Source: Bacteroidales bacterium (GTDB taxonomy: Bacteria; Bacteroidota; Bacteroidia; Bacteroidales; Bacteroidaceae). Taken from it: a stretch of DNA of 30,056 nt. The notes beneath the pieces were generated by a model. It was given only the letters and a program-made list of their open reading frames with translations. It did not search any database and was not told the DNA's origin. A program made the translations under genes and the position numbers. Each line of letters opens with the position of its first letter. Position 1 is the first letter of the stretch. The stretch is taken from assembly GCA_004556745.1 (NCBI GenBank), contig SFFY01000038.1, positions 1-30,056 on the forward strand, written 5' to 3'. Of this stretch, positions 7,087 through 15,595 are shown piece after piece.

Positions 7087-7345
7087 GGGGCGGGCTGTAA
7101 GCCCAAATGTTGCCCATAGCCCAGGGCAACGCCCTGGGGAAACGTAGACCGCAATTGATACATTTGGCATTTTTGCGCTTGCGCAAAAATGCCACGCGCC
7201 GCAAGCGCGTAACCCATAAACGCCCTTAACGCCACACGGGGCGTTGCCCCTCATAAAGCAGGTTGCTCTTACAGAGCGCGACACTTTAATCAATGCAACA
7301 TCGTTCCCCCAGGGCGCTGCCCTGGGCTGAGTTTACAGCCCGCCA
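7087..7345 (-). repeat. 258-bp structured repeat, copy 2 (inverted)
   Basis: This is the reverse-oriented partner of 3870-4127. Read on the minus strand, its interior follows copy 1 in order (ATTAAAGTGTCGCGCTCTG, then GAGGGGCAACGCCCC-type words, then the ATGCC hairpin). The right arm lacks about 12 bases present in copy 1. The hairpin at 7166-7193 keeps the same arms as copy 1 but has a different centre. The interval contains no credible gene. Confidence 0.85.
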
Positions 7346-7426
7346 CACTTGTGCGGCCAGCACAGTGAACACGGCGCATGTACCGCCTTTTGCTATAAGC
7401 GCGCAAACATTTAATCTTAGCGTATA

Positions 7427-7464
7427 TAAAAACGCCCCTACTCTTTTGTTCGAGTAGGGGCGTT
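7427..7464 (-). terminator. Terminator after the secreted 714-residue protein
   Basis: A perfect 13-bp stem (7431-7443 with 7452-7464) is followed on the minus strand by TTTTT. It lies about 43 bases past the stop codon at 7507. Confidence 0.85.
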
Positions 7465-7506
7465 GCTGTATGAACACGGCTTTGCGCCGAATGGTAAAAG
7501 CAAGGC

Positions 7507-9651
7507 TTATTTCTTATAAACGAGCTTATTGTCTAAGATATAGATGCCCTTTTGAGGGTTACTGACGCGGCGGCCGCTAAGGTCGTAAGCCTTGCCTTCT
7601 GCCTTGGGCGCGGCGGTCAGTTCGCGGATGCCGCTTTCCGTGCCGTCCTTGCAGGCGAAAAAGATGCGGAGCGTAGAACCGGCGTCTTGGCCGCCCGTCC
7701 AAAAGGCGAGCTTGTTGTCGCGATTGTTCACCTTGTTGGCTTCATAGCCGTCCTCGTACATGTAAGCGTAAGCGTTGCCCGTAGAGCCGAGGCTATTGGA
7801 GTCCATAAAGCGCCACGTGGCGGTGTAGCCGGTGGGCAAGTTGCTTTTCTCCGTCATCACAGGATAGGACGTGCCGCCCGTTGTGCCGGTCATCGTGGTG
7901 GGCGCGGCGAGCACTTTCGTAGGGCCTGCCTGCTTGTTGTAAAGGTTGTAGCCAACGTTTTCGTTGCCCGTGAAGCACCACAGGTGAGCTGGATTTTCAA
8001 TGTCGATTTCCGAATTGTTGAGCGCGATGTAAGAGGCACTGCCGTTATCGGCCAGCACATATCCTGCCGCACCGATTTGAATGGTGTACCAGGAAGTGGT
8101 GTCGGCAAAAGCCTCATCGGTCACAACAGTCGTGATGTAGCGGGTCGGCTCGTGGTACGTGCCCTGTTCGATGAAGAGGCCTTCGATTTCAACCGTGCCG
8201 TCCATGCATTCGGCGGGAATGGTAAATTCGTCGTTTTCGTTGAAGAGCGCGCGGCTGTAGCGCACTTTCTTCCACTGCACGTTGCCGTTTACAAGGCTGT
8301 CGCCGCTGAGGTTGTAGCCGTGCTTCACGATGATGCCGGCGTATTCAAAGCCGTTCTCGGGGTTCATCTTGATGGTGAAGGGCTGCCCGAACGGTGCCTG
8401 GAAGCTGTTGAGCTTCTGTCCGTCGGCCGTGAGCACTTCGCCGTTGCGGTTGGCATCGCTCACGGAGCAATAGTCGCCGTGCACGTTGAGGAGAATGTCC
8501 ACAATGTTGCCGCCGTTGGCTGTGATGAGGTTGGCGGGGTCGGGGTTGCCGCCGGCGTCTGCGCTGTTCCAGTCCACCTTGGCGCGGAGGCGGTAAATGC
8601 CCTCGGCGAGGTCGGCGGGAATGGTGAACGTGGGCGGGTTGAGCACGTTGCGGGCAGCGCCAGTGAGGGCTACGCCGTTAGAGTTCTTTCCCGATTCGTT
8701 TTCGCCGTAGAACGAATAGGCCATCAGTTCGCTGTCCTCGGGGCGCGTGTAGTCGTCGTTCACCTTAGCCTCGAACTTACCGTTGCTGTTGCGGTCGATA
8801 TATACATAGCCGTGCATCCAACTGCCCGAGTAGGCGAAGTTCGTAGTAATGGTCTGTCCGGCCTTTGCGTAGAACATCTTTTCGGTCATGTCATTGTAAA
8901 CGCGCTTGGGCGAGGTGGGCAGCGTGAAGGATACGGGCGTCTCGCTGTCGGCTTTAAGCGAGAAAAAGTTGAGCCAGCGGTCGTTGCGCGTAGCTGCCTG
9001 TCCCTTGTCGAAGTTCACGGGATAAGGCTCGTAGGAGATGCTCGCGGAGGGGTTGGTGTTGATTTCAATCTGGTCGACATAGCACACCTCGTCGGCCGTG
9101 TAGGCGTGGGGCGATTCGCAGTCGGGCACGATGACGAGGCTACCAATGTCGATGCCTCCGTTGCCCTTAATGGCGAGCACTACTTCCTGCCAGCGGTTGG
9201 CGGGCACGTTGGAAGTGGTCATTGCCCAGAACTGCTCCGTGTCGGGCGACTGCCCGGCGCGGTCGCGGCGCTTGCCGAGACCCACTACCATGACGCGGCC
9301 GGCGTAGGGGCGGTTGATGAGCAGGTGGATATACTTGGTCGTGGGCGTGAGCTCGAAGGGCTCTTTCAGATTGACGCGCACGCCGAAGGTGTTGCTGCCG
9401 AAGCGCGAACGCTGCACGGCAAGGATTTTAGCGGAGGGATTGGGAGCCGTGCCGAGGATTTCCTCAACTTGATTGAGGTGGTTGTCGATAACGGCGTAGT
9501 TGCCTTGCAGCGCGCCTGTGCGGAAGGGCGAGGCTTCCCAAGTGTCGTAGACTCCGAGCGAGGCATAGTCCTCAGTGTCGAAAGTAATGGTCTGAGCCAA
9601 GGCAGGCAGGGGCAGGAGTGCCGCGAGTGCCATTATATGCTTGAGTTTCAT
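7507..9651 (-). CDS. Secreted multidomain protein, probable glycan-associated
   Basis: A 714-residue exported protein with a Sec signal peptide (1-20, ending A-L-A-Q). Residues 21-200 look like a beta-sandwich binding domain. About 215-390 resemble a GEVED-like beta domain with a D-R-N-S-N-G-K-F metal-type loop near 286-293. About 510-665 has the W/Y-I-rich pattern of a ricin-like or beta-trefoil domain. The C-terminus (about 687-714, Y-D-L-S-G-R-R-V, K-G-I-Y-I) is the short tail typical of Prevotella-type sorted or surface proteins. No catalytic motif was found. It sits 66 bases downstream of the fucosidase in the same direction and precedes a strong terminator, so it is likely the last gene of that unit. 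Function is not identified; carbohydrate binding is an inference from domain style and context. Confidence 0.7.
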   Translation of the reverse strand: MKLKHIMALAALLPLPALAQTITFDTEDYASLGVYDTWEASPFRTGALQGNYAVIDNHLNQVEEILGTAPNPSAKILAVQRSRFGSNTFGVRVNLKEPFELTPTTKYIHLLINRPYAGRVMVVGLGKRRDRAGQSPDTEQFWAMTTSNVPANRWQEVVLAIKGNGGIDIGSLVIVPDCESPHAYTADEVCYVDQIEINTNPSASISYEPYPVNFDKGQAATRNDRWLNFFSLKADSETPVSFTLPTSPKRVYNDMTEKMFYAKAGQTITTNFAYSGSWMHGYVYIDRNSNGKFEAKVNDDYTRPEDSELMAYSFYGENESGKNSNGVALTGAARNVLNPPTFTIPADLAEGIYRLRAKVDWNSADAGGNPDPANLITANGGNIVDILLNVHGDYCSVSDANRNGEVLTADGQKLNSFQAPFGQPFTIKMNPENGFEYAGIIVKHGYNLSGDSLVNGNVQWKKVRYSRALFNENDEFTIPAECMDGTVEIEGLFIEQGTYHEPTRYITTVVTDEAFADTTSWYTIQIGAAGYVLADNGSASYIALNNSEIDIENPAHLWCFTGNENVGYNLYNKQAGPTKVLAAPTTMTGTTGGTSYPVMTEKSNLPTGYTATWRFMDSNSLGSTGNAYAYMYEDGYEANKVNNRDNKLAFWTGGQDAGSTLRIFFACKDGTESGIRELTAAPKAEGKAYDLSGRRVSNPQKGIYILDNKLVYKK

Positions 9652-9717
9652 GGTTGTTGCTTTTTTGAAAGATGATTTTTTATAGATGCCTATATTTTCT
9701 ATAGAGACAATCTTATA

Positions 9718-11229
9718 TTAATAAACGCCGATTTTGCTCAGCAGCGGGCAGGCGCGGCTGTCGCTGATGGTGATGCGCAGGGCTTTTGCCTCGTAGCCGT
9801 TTCCGTAGCTCGAGGAGGTGCTGCCGTTGAGCGGAATGATGCGTTTGTAGCCCACGGTCGTGGTTTGCACGCTGGTGGCTCTCTGCGTCCAAGACGTGCC
9901 GTTGGCGGAAGTCTCAATCTTGAAACCCTTCACGCGCTGACCCTTGGCGATATATTCCATAAGTTCCACGTAGCGGATCGTCTGCGGCGTGTCCCAGGTG
10001 AGGGTAATTGTGGCGGAAGTCGTGCCGTCGTTGGTTGCCCAGTAAGTATCCTTATCGCCGTCGATGAGATTCGCGGCTTCGTAGTTGCGGGCTGCGCCTG
10101 CGGTGCGCGTTTCGCTCACTTCAATAGTAGCGTTCTTGGCGAGGTCGTTGCCGAGTCGTGCTTTGATGAGGTCGCCCATGCCTTTGAGCGCGTTCACCGA
10201 AGCATCGGGCAGCACGCCGGCCTTGTTGGGCGGAATGTTGAGAATGAGCGTGGCGTTGCGTCCCACGGTTTCGAGATACATCTGGAAGAGGCGCTCGGGC
10301 GTGAGGGGCGCTTCGCCGTCGTGGTAGAACCAGCCCCTATTTGTAGCCTTGGCGTCGCTCTCGCCGGGCAGCCAGAACCAGCCGCCTTCCGTGCCGTACA
10401 TGCCGTTGTTCTCGCCCGCATAGTCGCGGTTCTCGGTGCTCCAGTTGGTTTCTCCTGCCCAGCCGGCTTCGTTGCCGATCCAGCGGGCTTCGCCGCCAAC
10501 GCCCCAAAGCACGCAGTCGGGGCAAACCTTATGCACGCTGTCGCGGAGGTTGGGCACGTCGTAGTAAGTGGAGCGGTCCACGTTGACCGTCGTGTTGCGG
10601 CCGCCATAGTAGCCCGAGCCGCCGTTAGCGCCGTCGAACCACATCTCGAACTGGTCGGTGCCATATTGCGCCAACTCGGCACACTGCTTCAAGAATACGT
10701 CCTTTACATATTTATCCGTTCCGTAGTGTACGCTGTTGCGGTCCCACGGAGAGATGTAGAAGCCGTATTTCATGCCGAGTTCTTTTGCTGCAGCGGCGAA
10801 ATCGCGGGGAATGTTGGTGTTGCGTCCGAAGTCGTTGCCCGACTGCGTCACGTTGTGCGTGGTCGTTTCCGTGGGCCAGAGGCAGAAGCCGTCGTGGTGC
10901 TTCACCACGGCGATACCGCCCTTCATGCCAGCATCTTTGGCGGCTTGGAGCCATTGCTTCGGGTTAGGCGCGGCTGTGGGGGCAAAGCGCGTTTCGGCTT
11001 CGTCGCCGTTACCCCATTCGAGGCCGGTGTAAGTGTTCATGCCGTAGTGGAAGAAGGCATAAAATTCGGTTTCCTGCCATTTCAGCTGGCGCGGATGGGG
11101 CACGGGCTGTACGGGCACAGGCTCATTGTCGGGATTAGGCAGCGTTTCCGTTACCAGCGGAAGCTGCGCCATGCTGCTCATAGGCAGCAATCCCCCCAAA
11201 AGGAGTAAAGACTTGTAAAAGCTTTTCAT
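9718..11229 (-). CDS. Secreted alpha-L-fucosidase, GH29
   Basis: A 503-residue exported retaining alpha-L-fucosidase. It has a Sec signal peptide (about 1-21) and a Pro-rich linker, then the GH29 barrel. The barrel shows F-F-H-Y-G-M-N-T-Y at 59-67, K-H-H-D-G-F-C-L-W at 110-118, and E-M-W-F-D-G with the likely nucleophile Asp199. Residues about 366-503 form an F5/8 type C (CBM32-like) domain. The frame is open to 11472, but that extension overlaps luxS and the octamer repeats; the ATG at 11229 starts a clean signal peptide. It releases fucose from host or plant glycans in the periplasm or at the surface. It lies in line with the 714-residue protein downstream and luxS upstream; no SusC/SusD pair is present. 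Confidence 0.92.
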   Translation of the reverse strand: MKSFYKSLLLLGGLLPMSSMAQLPLVTETLPNPDNEPVPVQPVPHPRQLKWQETEFYAFFHYGMNTYTGLEWGNGDEAETRFAPTAAPNPKQWLQAAKDAGMKGGIAVVKHHDGFCLWPTETTTHNVTQSGNDFGRNTNIPRDFAAAAKELGMKYGFYISPWDRNSVHYGTDKYVKDVFLKQCAELAQYGTDQFEMWFDGANGGSGYYGGRNTTVNVDRSTYYDVPNLRDSVHKVCPDCVLWGVGGEARWIGNEAGWAGETNWSTENRDYAGENNGMYGTEGGWFWLPGESDAKATNRGWFYHDGEAPLTPERLFQMYLETVGRNATLILNIPPNKAGVLPDASVNALKGMGDLIKARLGNDLAKNATIEVSETRTAGAARNYEAANLIDGDKDTYWATNDGTTSATITLTWDTPQTIRYVELMEYIAKGQRVKGFKIETSANGTSWTQRATSVQTTTVGYKRIIPLNGSTSSSYGNGYEAKALRITISDSRACPLLSKIGVY

Positions 11230-11272
11230 GGTTATTAAAGAGATTTGAGGTAAAAAATATAATTGGTTTTTA

Positions 11273-11307
11273 AGTAGACGAGTAAACGAGTAAACCAGTA
11301 GACGAGT
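11273..11307. repeat. Octamer tandem repeat AGTARACR, locus 1
   Basis: Four tandem 8-base units (AGTAGACG, AGTAAACG, AGTAAACC, AGTAGACG) plus AGT lie between the fucosidase and luxS. The same octamer family forms both arms of an inverted repeat at 17987-18096. Confidence 0.85.
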
Positions 11308-11317
11308 TGCTAAAAAA

Positions 11318-11806
11318 TTATTCCGTCTTCTGAGGATAGCGCAGGTTTTCCTCTGTGGCTTTCTCCAATACCTCTTCGAGGTACTTGCGGGCTTCCCAGC
11401 GTGCCATGGGGAGGTCGTGGAGCAGATAGTTGCCGCAGTCCTGCGGCGCCGCGCCCGGCACTTCGCCTTCAAAGTCTGCCACGAAGGTGAAGGTTTCCCG
11501 CATCAGCGGCAATATGTCTTCGGGCTGGAGGTCGCCGCGCATGAGGAGATAGTTGCCCGTAAGGCAGCCCATCGGCCCCCAATAAACGATGCGGTCCGCC
11601 CACTGCGGATTGTTGCGCAGGTAGGTGGCGGCGAGGTGCTCTATGGTGTGCAATGCTCCCTGCCCGAGCGCGGGCTCGCGGTTGGGTTCTTTCATGCGTA
11701 TGTCGAAAGTCGTGACTGTTTCGCCGCCCACGGCATCCTTGCGCGACACGTATATGCCGCGTTTCAGGCGCAGGTGGTCTATGGTGAAGCTGGGGATTTT
11801 TTTCAT
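11318..11806 (-). CDS. luxS: S-ribosylhomocysteine lyase
   Basis: A 162-residue cytoplasmic metalloenzyme that splits S-ribosylhomocysteine into homocysteine and the AI-2 precursor DPD. The family's metal site is visible: H53-x-x-E56-H57 and C124 (in Q-D-C-G-N-Y). The catalytic cysteine is C81 in M-G-C-L-T-G. Length is typical of the family. The gene upstream, 54 bases away, encodes the nucleosidase that makes its substrate, so the two form a metabolic pair likely read from one promoter at 12624-12593. The octamer repeats follow on the downstream side. Confidence 0.96.
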   Translation of the reverse strand: MKKIPSFTIDHLRLKRGIYVSRKDAVGGETVTTFDIRMKEPNREPALGQGALHTIEHLAATYLRNNPQWADRIVYWGPMGCLTGNYLLMRGDLQPEDILPLMRETFTFVADFEGEVPGAAPQDCGNYLLHDLPMARWEARKYLEEVLEKATEENLRYPQKTE

Positions 11807-11860
11807 CTTCTTTTTGGGATAGAATTTGATAGAGAGTTTAGATTTTGTAGAGATTATATT

Positions 11861-12556
11861 TTATATATTGTGCGGGAGGTTTTCGAGGAAGAGTTTGGTA
11901 ACACCGAAACTGCGCTGCGCCATAGTGCCCCAAAAGTCGTTGTACTGCTCGAAATGCCCCTCTGCGCCCGGCGAGTCGCTGATGATGCGGAAGGAGAGGA
12001 AGGGCACGCCCAAGAGATGGCAGGTCTGCGCTATGGCACCGCTTTCCATGTCAACCGCCAAGGCTTCGGGATAGGTGGCTTTAATTTCCGCCAATTCGCC
12101 GGCAGAGGTGATGAACCGGTCGCCGCTACAAATCAGTCCCGAATGGAGCGGCGTGGGCGAGGCCAGGCTTTCGGCGGCGCGGAGCAAGCGGCTGTCGGCT
12201 TCGAAATAGCGCGGCAGACCTTGCACCTGCCCTTTCTCGCTTTCCGGACCGCAGTCCACGTCGTGATAGGCTACCCGTTGCCCCACCACCACGTGCATCA
12301 CGCCCACCTTGGCTTCCAGTCCGCCCGCCACGCCCGTATTGATCACGGCGTCGGGCTTAAACTCATTGATGAGCGTGGCGGCGCAAAGCGCGGCGTTCAC
12401 CTTTCCTATGCCGCTTTCGCCCAGGACAAGCGTATTGCCGCCCAGTTTGCCCGTAAGAAAACAGAGGTGCGCTGCGCGGACTTCGCGTGCATCGGTCAGC
12501 AGCGAGGCGATTTGCTCATGCTCCTTATGCATCGCGTTGATTATTCCTATGGTCAT
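11861..12556 (-). CDS. mtnN: 5'-methylthioadenosine/S-adenosylhomocysteine nucleosidase
   Basis: A 231-residue cytoplasmic nucleosidase (also called Pfs) that removes adenine from methylthioadenosine and S-adenosylhomocysteine. It shows the N-terminal G-I-I-N-A-M with Glu12, the A-V-D-M-E-S-G-A ribose-binding motif, and S-D in R-I-I-S-D-S-P with the catalytic Asp. The frame runs to 12595, but the ATG at 12556 gives the standard M-x-I-G-I-I start. The preceding residues would lie in the leader right at the promoter. It is first in an apparent operon with luxS, which uses its product S-ribosylhomocysteine. Confidence 0.94.
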   Translation of the reverse strand: MTIGIINAMHKEHEQIASLLTDAREVRAAHLCFLTGKLGGNTLVLGESGIGKVNAALCAATLINEFKPDAVINTGVAGGLEAKVGVMHVVVGQRVAYHDVDCGPESEKGQVQGLPRYFEADSRLLRAAESLASPTPLHSGLICSGDRFITSAGELAEIKATYPEALAVDMESGAIAQTCHLLGVPFLSFRIISDSPGAEGHFEQYNDFWGTMAQRSFGVTKLFLENLPHNI

Positions 12557-12592
12557 AAAAAAGATTTTGCTTTTTCTTATAAGAAAGTTATG

Positions 12593-12624
12593 CAAAAATA
12601 ATGCAACGCCTAAACATCTGCAAA
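12593..12624 (-). promoter_or_regulatory. Promoter of the mtnN-luxS unit
   Basis: On the minus strand, TTTG (12624-12621), a 20-base gap, and TATTTTTG (12600-12593) match the Bacteroidetes consensus exactly at the fixed positions. The predicted start is near 12587, about 30 bases before the ATG. Confidence 0.75.
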
Positions 12625-12735
12625 CTTTTTAGGTTTTTTATGGAGAAAGTCGGCAAAGAAAGGGCAGCGTTTTACGAGAAAGGAGGAGCTAAACCTTTGC
12701 ATGCCCCGTTCCATGGCAGACCGCGCGAAGCATCA

Positions 12736-12922
12736 GCAAGATATTTTTTATTATCCCCGAGAAAAATCTTCTTTTCTCCTTAATATTTTTTCCTGTCCTA
12801 TAAGAAAGTTTTTGTTACAAAGTTTGTAACACGTATTACAAACTTTGTAACATGTGTTAGAAACTTTGTAACAAGCGTTACAAACTTTGTAACAACAAAT
12901 ATCTCGGGAATAATAAAAAAAA
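12736..12922. repeat. Second 21-bp-period palindrome array with flanking inverted repeat
   Basis: Four palindromes start at 12815, 12836, 12857 and 12878 with 5-bp spacers ACGTA, ATGTG and AAGCG: the same period and unit number as at 190-268. The array is flanked by an inverted repeat. TATTTTTTATTATC with CCCGAGA on the left (about 12742-12761) mirrors TCTCGGG with AATAATAAAAAA on the right (about 12902-12922). A 24-bp block at 12736-12759 is identical to 111-134. Confidence 0.88.
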
Positions 12923-12950
12923 GAAAGGCAGGGAGTAAAAACTCTCTGCC
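12913..12950 (-). terminator. Terminator of the pepD unit
   Basis: On the minus strand, GGCAGAGAG pairs with CTCCCTGCC (one wobble) around TTTTA, then TTTCTTTTTTTT. It lies about 28 bases past the pepD stop codon and abuts the palindrome array. Confidence 0.85.
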
Positions 12951-12977
12951 TAGAAAGGAAAAAATTAAAAGGGGATA

Positions 12978-14435
12978 TTATTTCTCAGGTATGCGCTCGA
13001 GCGTTGCGGTGACGAACTTCCAGAAGCGGCCGACGCTCTCGATGTGCACGCGCTCGTTGGGCGTGTGCGGCGAGCGTATGGTGGGGCCGAAGCTCACCAA
13101 GTCCATGTGCGGGCGGAAGGTGCCAATGATGCCGCACTCCAAGCCGGCGTGCACCACGTTCACTTCATTTTCCACGCCGAAGAGGTCGCGGTAAACGTCC
13201 TTCATGAGCGCCACGATTTCGCTCTTCTGGTTGGGCTGCCAAGCGGGGTAAGCGCCCGAGAGCTCCACCTTCATGCCCGCCATGGCGAAGGCGCTCTCCA
13301 AGGCCTCGCAGCAGCATTCGCGCATCGTGTCGCGCGAGGAGCGCACCAGGATGAGGAACTCTGCCTTGCCGCCGCCAATCTTCACGATGGCGAGGTTGGA
13401 AGAGGTTTCTACGATGCCGGGATTCTCGGGAATGAAGCGCATCACGCCGTTGTGACAGGCGCAGAGCGCGTCGATGAGGTTGTCCTGAATTTCTTCGGGC
13501 ACATTGTGCTCGGGGCAAGCCACCTCCTCGACGTCGAGCGCGAGGCTCTTCTCAATAAATCCGAACTCGGCGGTAAACGTTTCGCGCCATTCGTCTACAC
13601 ATTCTTTGAACGCCTCGACATTCTCTTTCGGGAGCGTGAGCACCACCTCAGCCTCGCGGGGAATGGCGTTGCGCATGTTGCCGCCCTGCCAGGAAGAGAG
13701 GCGTGCCTCGAAGTTGGCAATGGCGTCCTGCACGAAGCGAGCCATGGCCTTGTTGGCGTTGCAGCGTCCGAGGCTGATTTCGAGGCCGGAGTGCCCGCCG
13801 AGGAGTTTGTGGAGCGTCACTTTGAGCGCCACGTCGCCAGCCTCGCAGGGCGTTTCCTGATATTGCAGCGTGGCGGTCAGGTTGATGCCGCCGGCTGCGC
13901 CGATTACCATTTTGCCGTCCGTCTCTTCGTCGAGGTTGAGCAGTATGTCGCCCGTGAGGGTCTCGGCCTTCATGTGGTTCACGCCGTACATCGTGGTTTC
14001 CTCGTCGGCAGTGATGAAGCCCTCAATCGGGCCGTGCTTCAGGTTGTCAGCTTCCATAATGGCCATAATCGTAGCCACGGCCATACCGTCGTCGGCGCCG
14101 AGGGTCGTATCCGTAGCATAGACCCACTCGCCTTCTATGCGCGTGCGGATGGGGTCGGTCTCAAAGTTGTGGTTGGAGGTCTTGGCCTTTTGCGGCACCA
14201 TGTCCATGTGGCCTTGCAGCGTCACGGGCTTGCGGTTTTCCATGCCCGGCGTGGCGGGTTTGCGCATGATAATGTTGCCGGCATCGTCCTTGAAGGCCTC
14301 AACGCCTTTCTCGGCCGCCCAGTCGAGGAGGAACTTTTGCACTTTTTCGAGATGGCCGGAAGGACGCGGCACTTGCGTGAGCAGGTCAAAGTTTTTCCAC
14401 ACCTCAACCGGCTGCAGGTTTTTAATTTCACTCAT
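12978..14435 (-). CDS. pepD: Aminoacyl-histidine dipeptidase, M20 family
   Basis: A 485-residue cytoplasmic zinc dipeptidase (PepD, cytosol nonspecific dipeptidase) cleaving Xaa-His and other dipeptides. The co-catalytic zinc motifs are in order: H76-M-D78 (in L-Q-G-H-M-D-M-V), D115/D116 in G-A-D-D-G-M, and the catalytic E145-E146 in D-E-E-T-T. A lid domain fills the middle, and the C-terminal H-A-G-L-E-C-G segment is also typical. Length agrees with the family. It follows the flippase-like gene by 50 bases in the same direction and ends at a strong terminator. Confidence 0.93.
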   Translation of the reverse strand: MSEIKNLQPVEVWKNFDLLTQVPRPSGHLEKVQKFLLDWAAEKGVEAFKDDAGNIIMRKPATPGMENRKPVTLQGHMDMVPQKAKTSNHNFETDPIRTRIEGEWVYATDTTLGADDGMAVATIMAIMEADNLKHGPIEGFITADEETTMYGVNHMKAETLTGDILLNLDEETDGKMVIGAAGGINLTATLQYQETPCEAGDVALKVTLHKLLGGHSGLEISLGRCNANKAMARFVQDAIANFEARLSSWQGGNMRNAIPREAEVVLTLPKENVEAFKECVDEWRETFTAEFGFIEKSLALDVEEVACPEHNVPEEIQDNLIDALCACHNGVMRFIPENPGIVETSSNLAIVKIGGGKAEFLILVRSSRDTMRECCCEALESAFAMAGMKVELSGAYPAWQPNQKSEIVALMKDVYRDLFGVENEVNVVHAGLECGIIGTFRPHMDLVSFGPTIRSPHTPNERVHIESVGRFWKFVTATLERIPEK

Positions 14436-14485
14436 AATATAAATAATGTATTAGTGGATTGAGAATTTATTATAAAGGGAATCGT

Positions 14486-15481
14486 TCACCGCTTGCCGCG
14501 CCAGAGCAGGTGCGCGAAGCCGCCCACGCCGAGCACCACGACCAGGGCCGTTTGCACCGTGTGGACCACAAGGGCAAAGAGAATGGCCTGCGGCTCCGCC
14601 ACGCCATAGAGCACGAGCATCGTCTTGACGGCGAAGTGCCACGGGCCTGCGCCGTTGGGCGTGGGGACAAGCACGGCGAACGAGCCGACGCAGAATATCA
14701 GAAACGCCGCCACGGGCGAAATGCCGGCGGTGAAGTCGAAGCAGAAGAAAGCGATGTAGAAATGCAAGAAGTAGCCTATCCAGATGGCTACGGAATAAAA
14801 CGCGTAAAGCCCCACGCGGTCGAGGCGGCGCAGCGAGGTGATGCCCTCCCAAAGGCCTTGGAGCAGGCTCTTGCCCTTTTGCAAGATGCGGTAGCGCGAC
14901 ATGAGAAACAGCACCAGCAGCGGCAACGTGGCGAGGCAGACGAGCGTGACGAGATAGCCCGTGCCCGTGAAGCGCTGCAAAATGCCGCTCAGGCTCGTGC
15001 CCGTCTCGGAAAGGAAGCGGAGCATCATTGGCAGCCCCATAAGGAAGGCCAAGGCCGTGAGCAGCAGCATCACGACAGAATCAACCAAGCGCTCCGTCAC
15101 TACCGTGCCGAGCGACTGCGTGAAGGACGTGCCGTCGTATTTCTTCAGCGTGCCGCAACGCGTCACCTCGCCCACGCGCGGCACTACCAAACTTGCGGCG
15201 TACGACATAAAGACGGCATCGACGCACGTGCCGAGGCGCACCGGCTCGCCCAGCGGCTCAATCGCCATTTTCCAGCGCAGGGCACGCAGCACCTGCGGCA
15301 CAATGCCAAAGAGAAGTGAGAGCGACATCGGCAGCCAGAAGCGGGCATCGGCCACGCAGGCAAACGACTGCGCCCAATCCGTGCCGCGATACATCCACCA
15401 CAGTATGCCGAGGCCCAAAATAAAGGGAAACGCGATGCGGGCCGCACCCGCAAGCATATTTTTAAGGTTAAAACCTGCCAC
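14486..15481 (-). CDS. YbhN/AglD-like flippase-type membrane protein (LPG_synthase_TM family)
   Basis: A 331-residue polytopic inner-membrane protein with about eight hydrophobic segments. It resembles the PF03706 family, the transmembrane part of lysylphosphatidylglycerol synthases and YbhN/AglD-type proteins. Family-like features are R-A-L-R-W near residues 65-70, the V-P-R-V-G-E segment in the first third, and the V-P-T-P-N-G-A-G-P-W-H-F segment near 270. The start is GTG at 15481; an ATG at 15457 (residue 9) is an alternative. No soluble aminoacyl-transfer domain is attached, so lipid or polyprenol-linked sugar handling is only an inference. It is the first gene of the pair with pepD. Confidence 0.78.
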   Translation of the reverse strand: MAGFNLKNMLAGAARIAFPFILGLGILWWMYRGTDWAQSFACVADARFWLPMSLSLLFGIVPQVLRALRWKMAIEPLGEPVRLGTCVDAVFMSYAASLVVPRVGEVTRCGTLKKYDGTSFTQSLGTVVTERLVDSVVMLLLTALAFLMGLPMMLRFLSETGTSLSGILQRFTGTGYLVTLVCLATLPLLVLFLMSRYRILQKGKSLLQGLWEGITSLRRLDRVGLYAFYSVAIWIGYFLHFYIAFFCFDFTAGISPVAAFLIFCVGSFAVLVPTPNGAGPWHFAVKTMLVLYGVAEPQAILFALVVHTVQTALVVVLGVGGFAHLLWRGKR

Positions 15482-15496
15482 TTGACGTTTTTTTAC

Positions 15497-15504
15497 TAAT
15501 TTTG
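15497..15504 (+). promoter_or_regulatory. -7 box for rsmA
   Basis: TAATTTTG fits TAnnTTTG exactly, about 92 bases before the rsmA ATG. No convincing TTTG is found at the proper distance upstream. It lies between divergent genes. Confidence 0.45.
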
Positions 15505-15595
15505 CAACGGTAGGAAAGGCCGACTTCCTGCGCAGATAGTCTCCGCAAACGGGCCTTTTCTTATAATAAAAGCAAAAGTAGGAAATTTATATCAG

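Noticed and set aside
7552..9675. Long plus-strand open frame (707 codons) antisense to the secreted protein
   Set aside because: It is a shadow of GC-rich codon bias; the minus strand has a signal peptide, domain patterns and a terminator.
9865..11208. Long plus-strand open frame antisense to the fucosidase
   Set aside because: The minus strand shows unmistakable GH29 motifs; the plus frame has a Val/Ala/Arg/His-rich shadow composition.
11230..11472. N-terminal extension of the fucosidase
   Set aside because: It overlaps luxS and the octamer repeats; the signal peptide begins at 11229.
13044..14462. Plus-strand open frame over pepD
   Set aside because: The minus strand has the full M20 metal-binding motif set.
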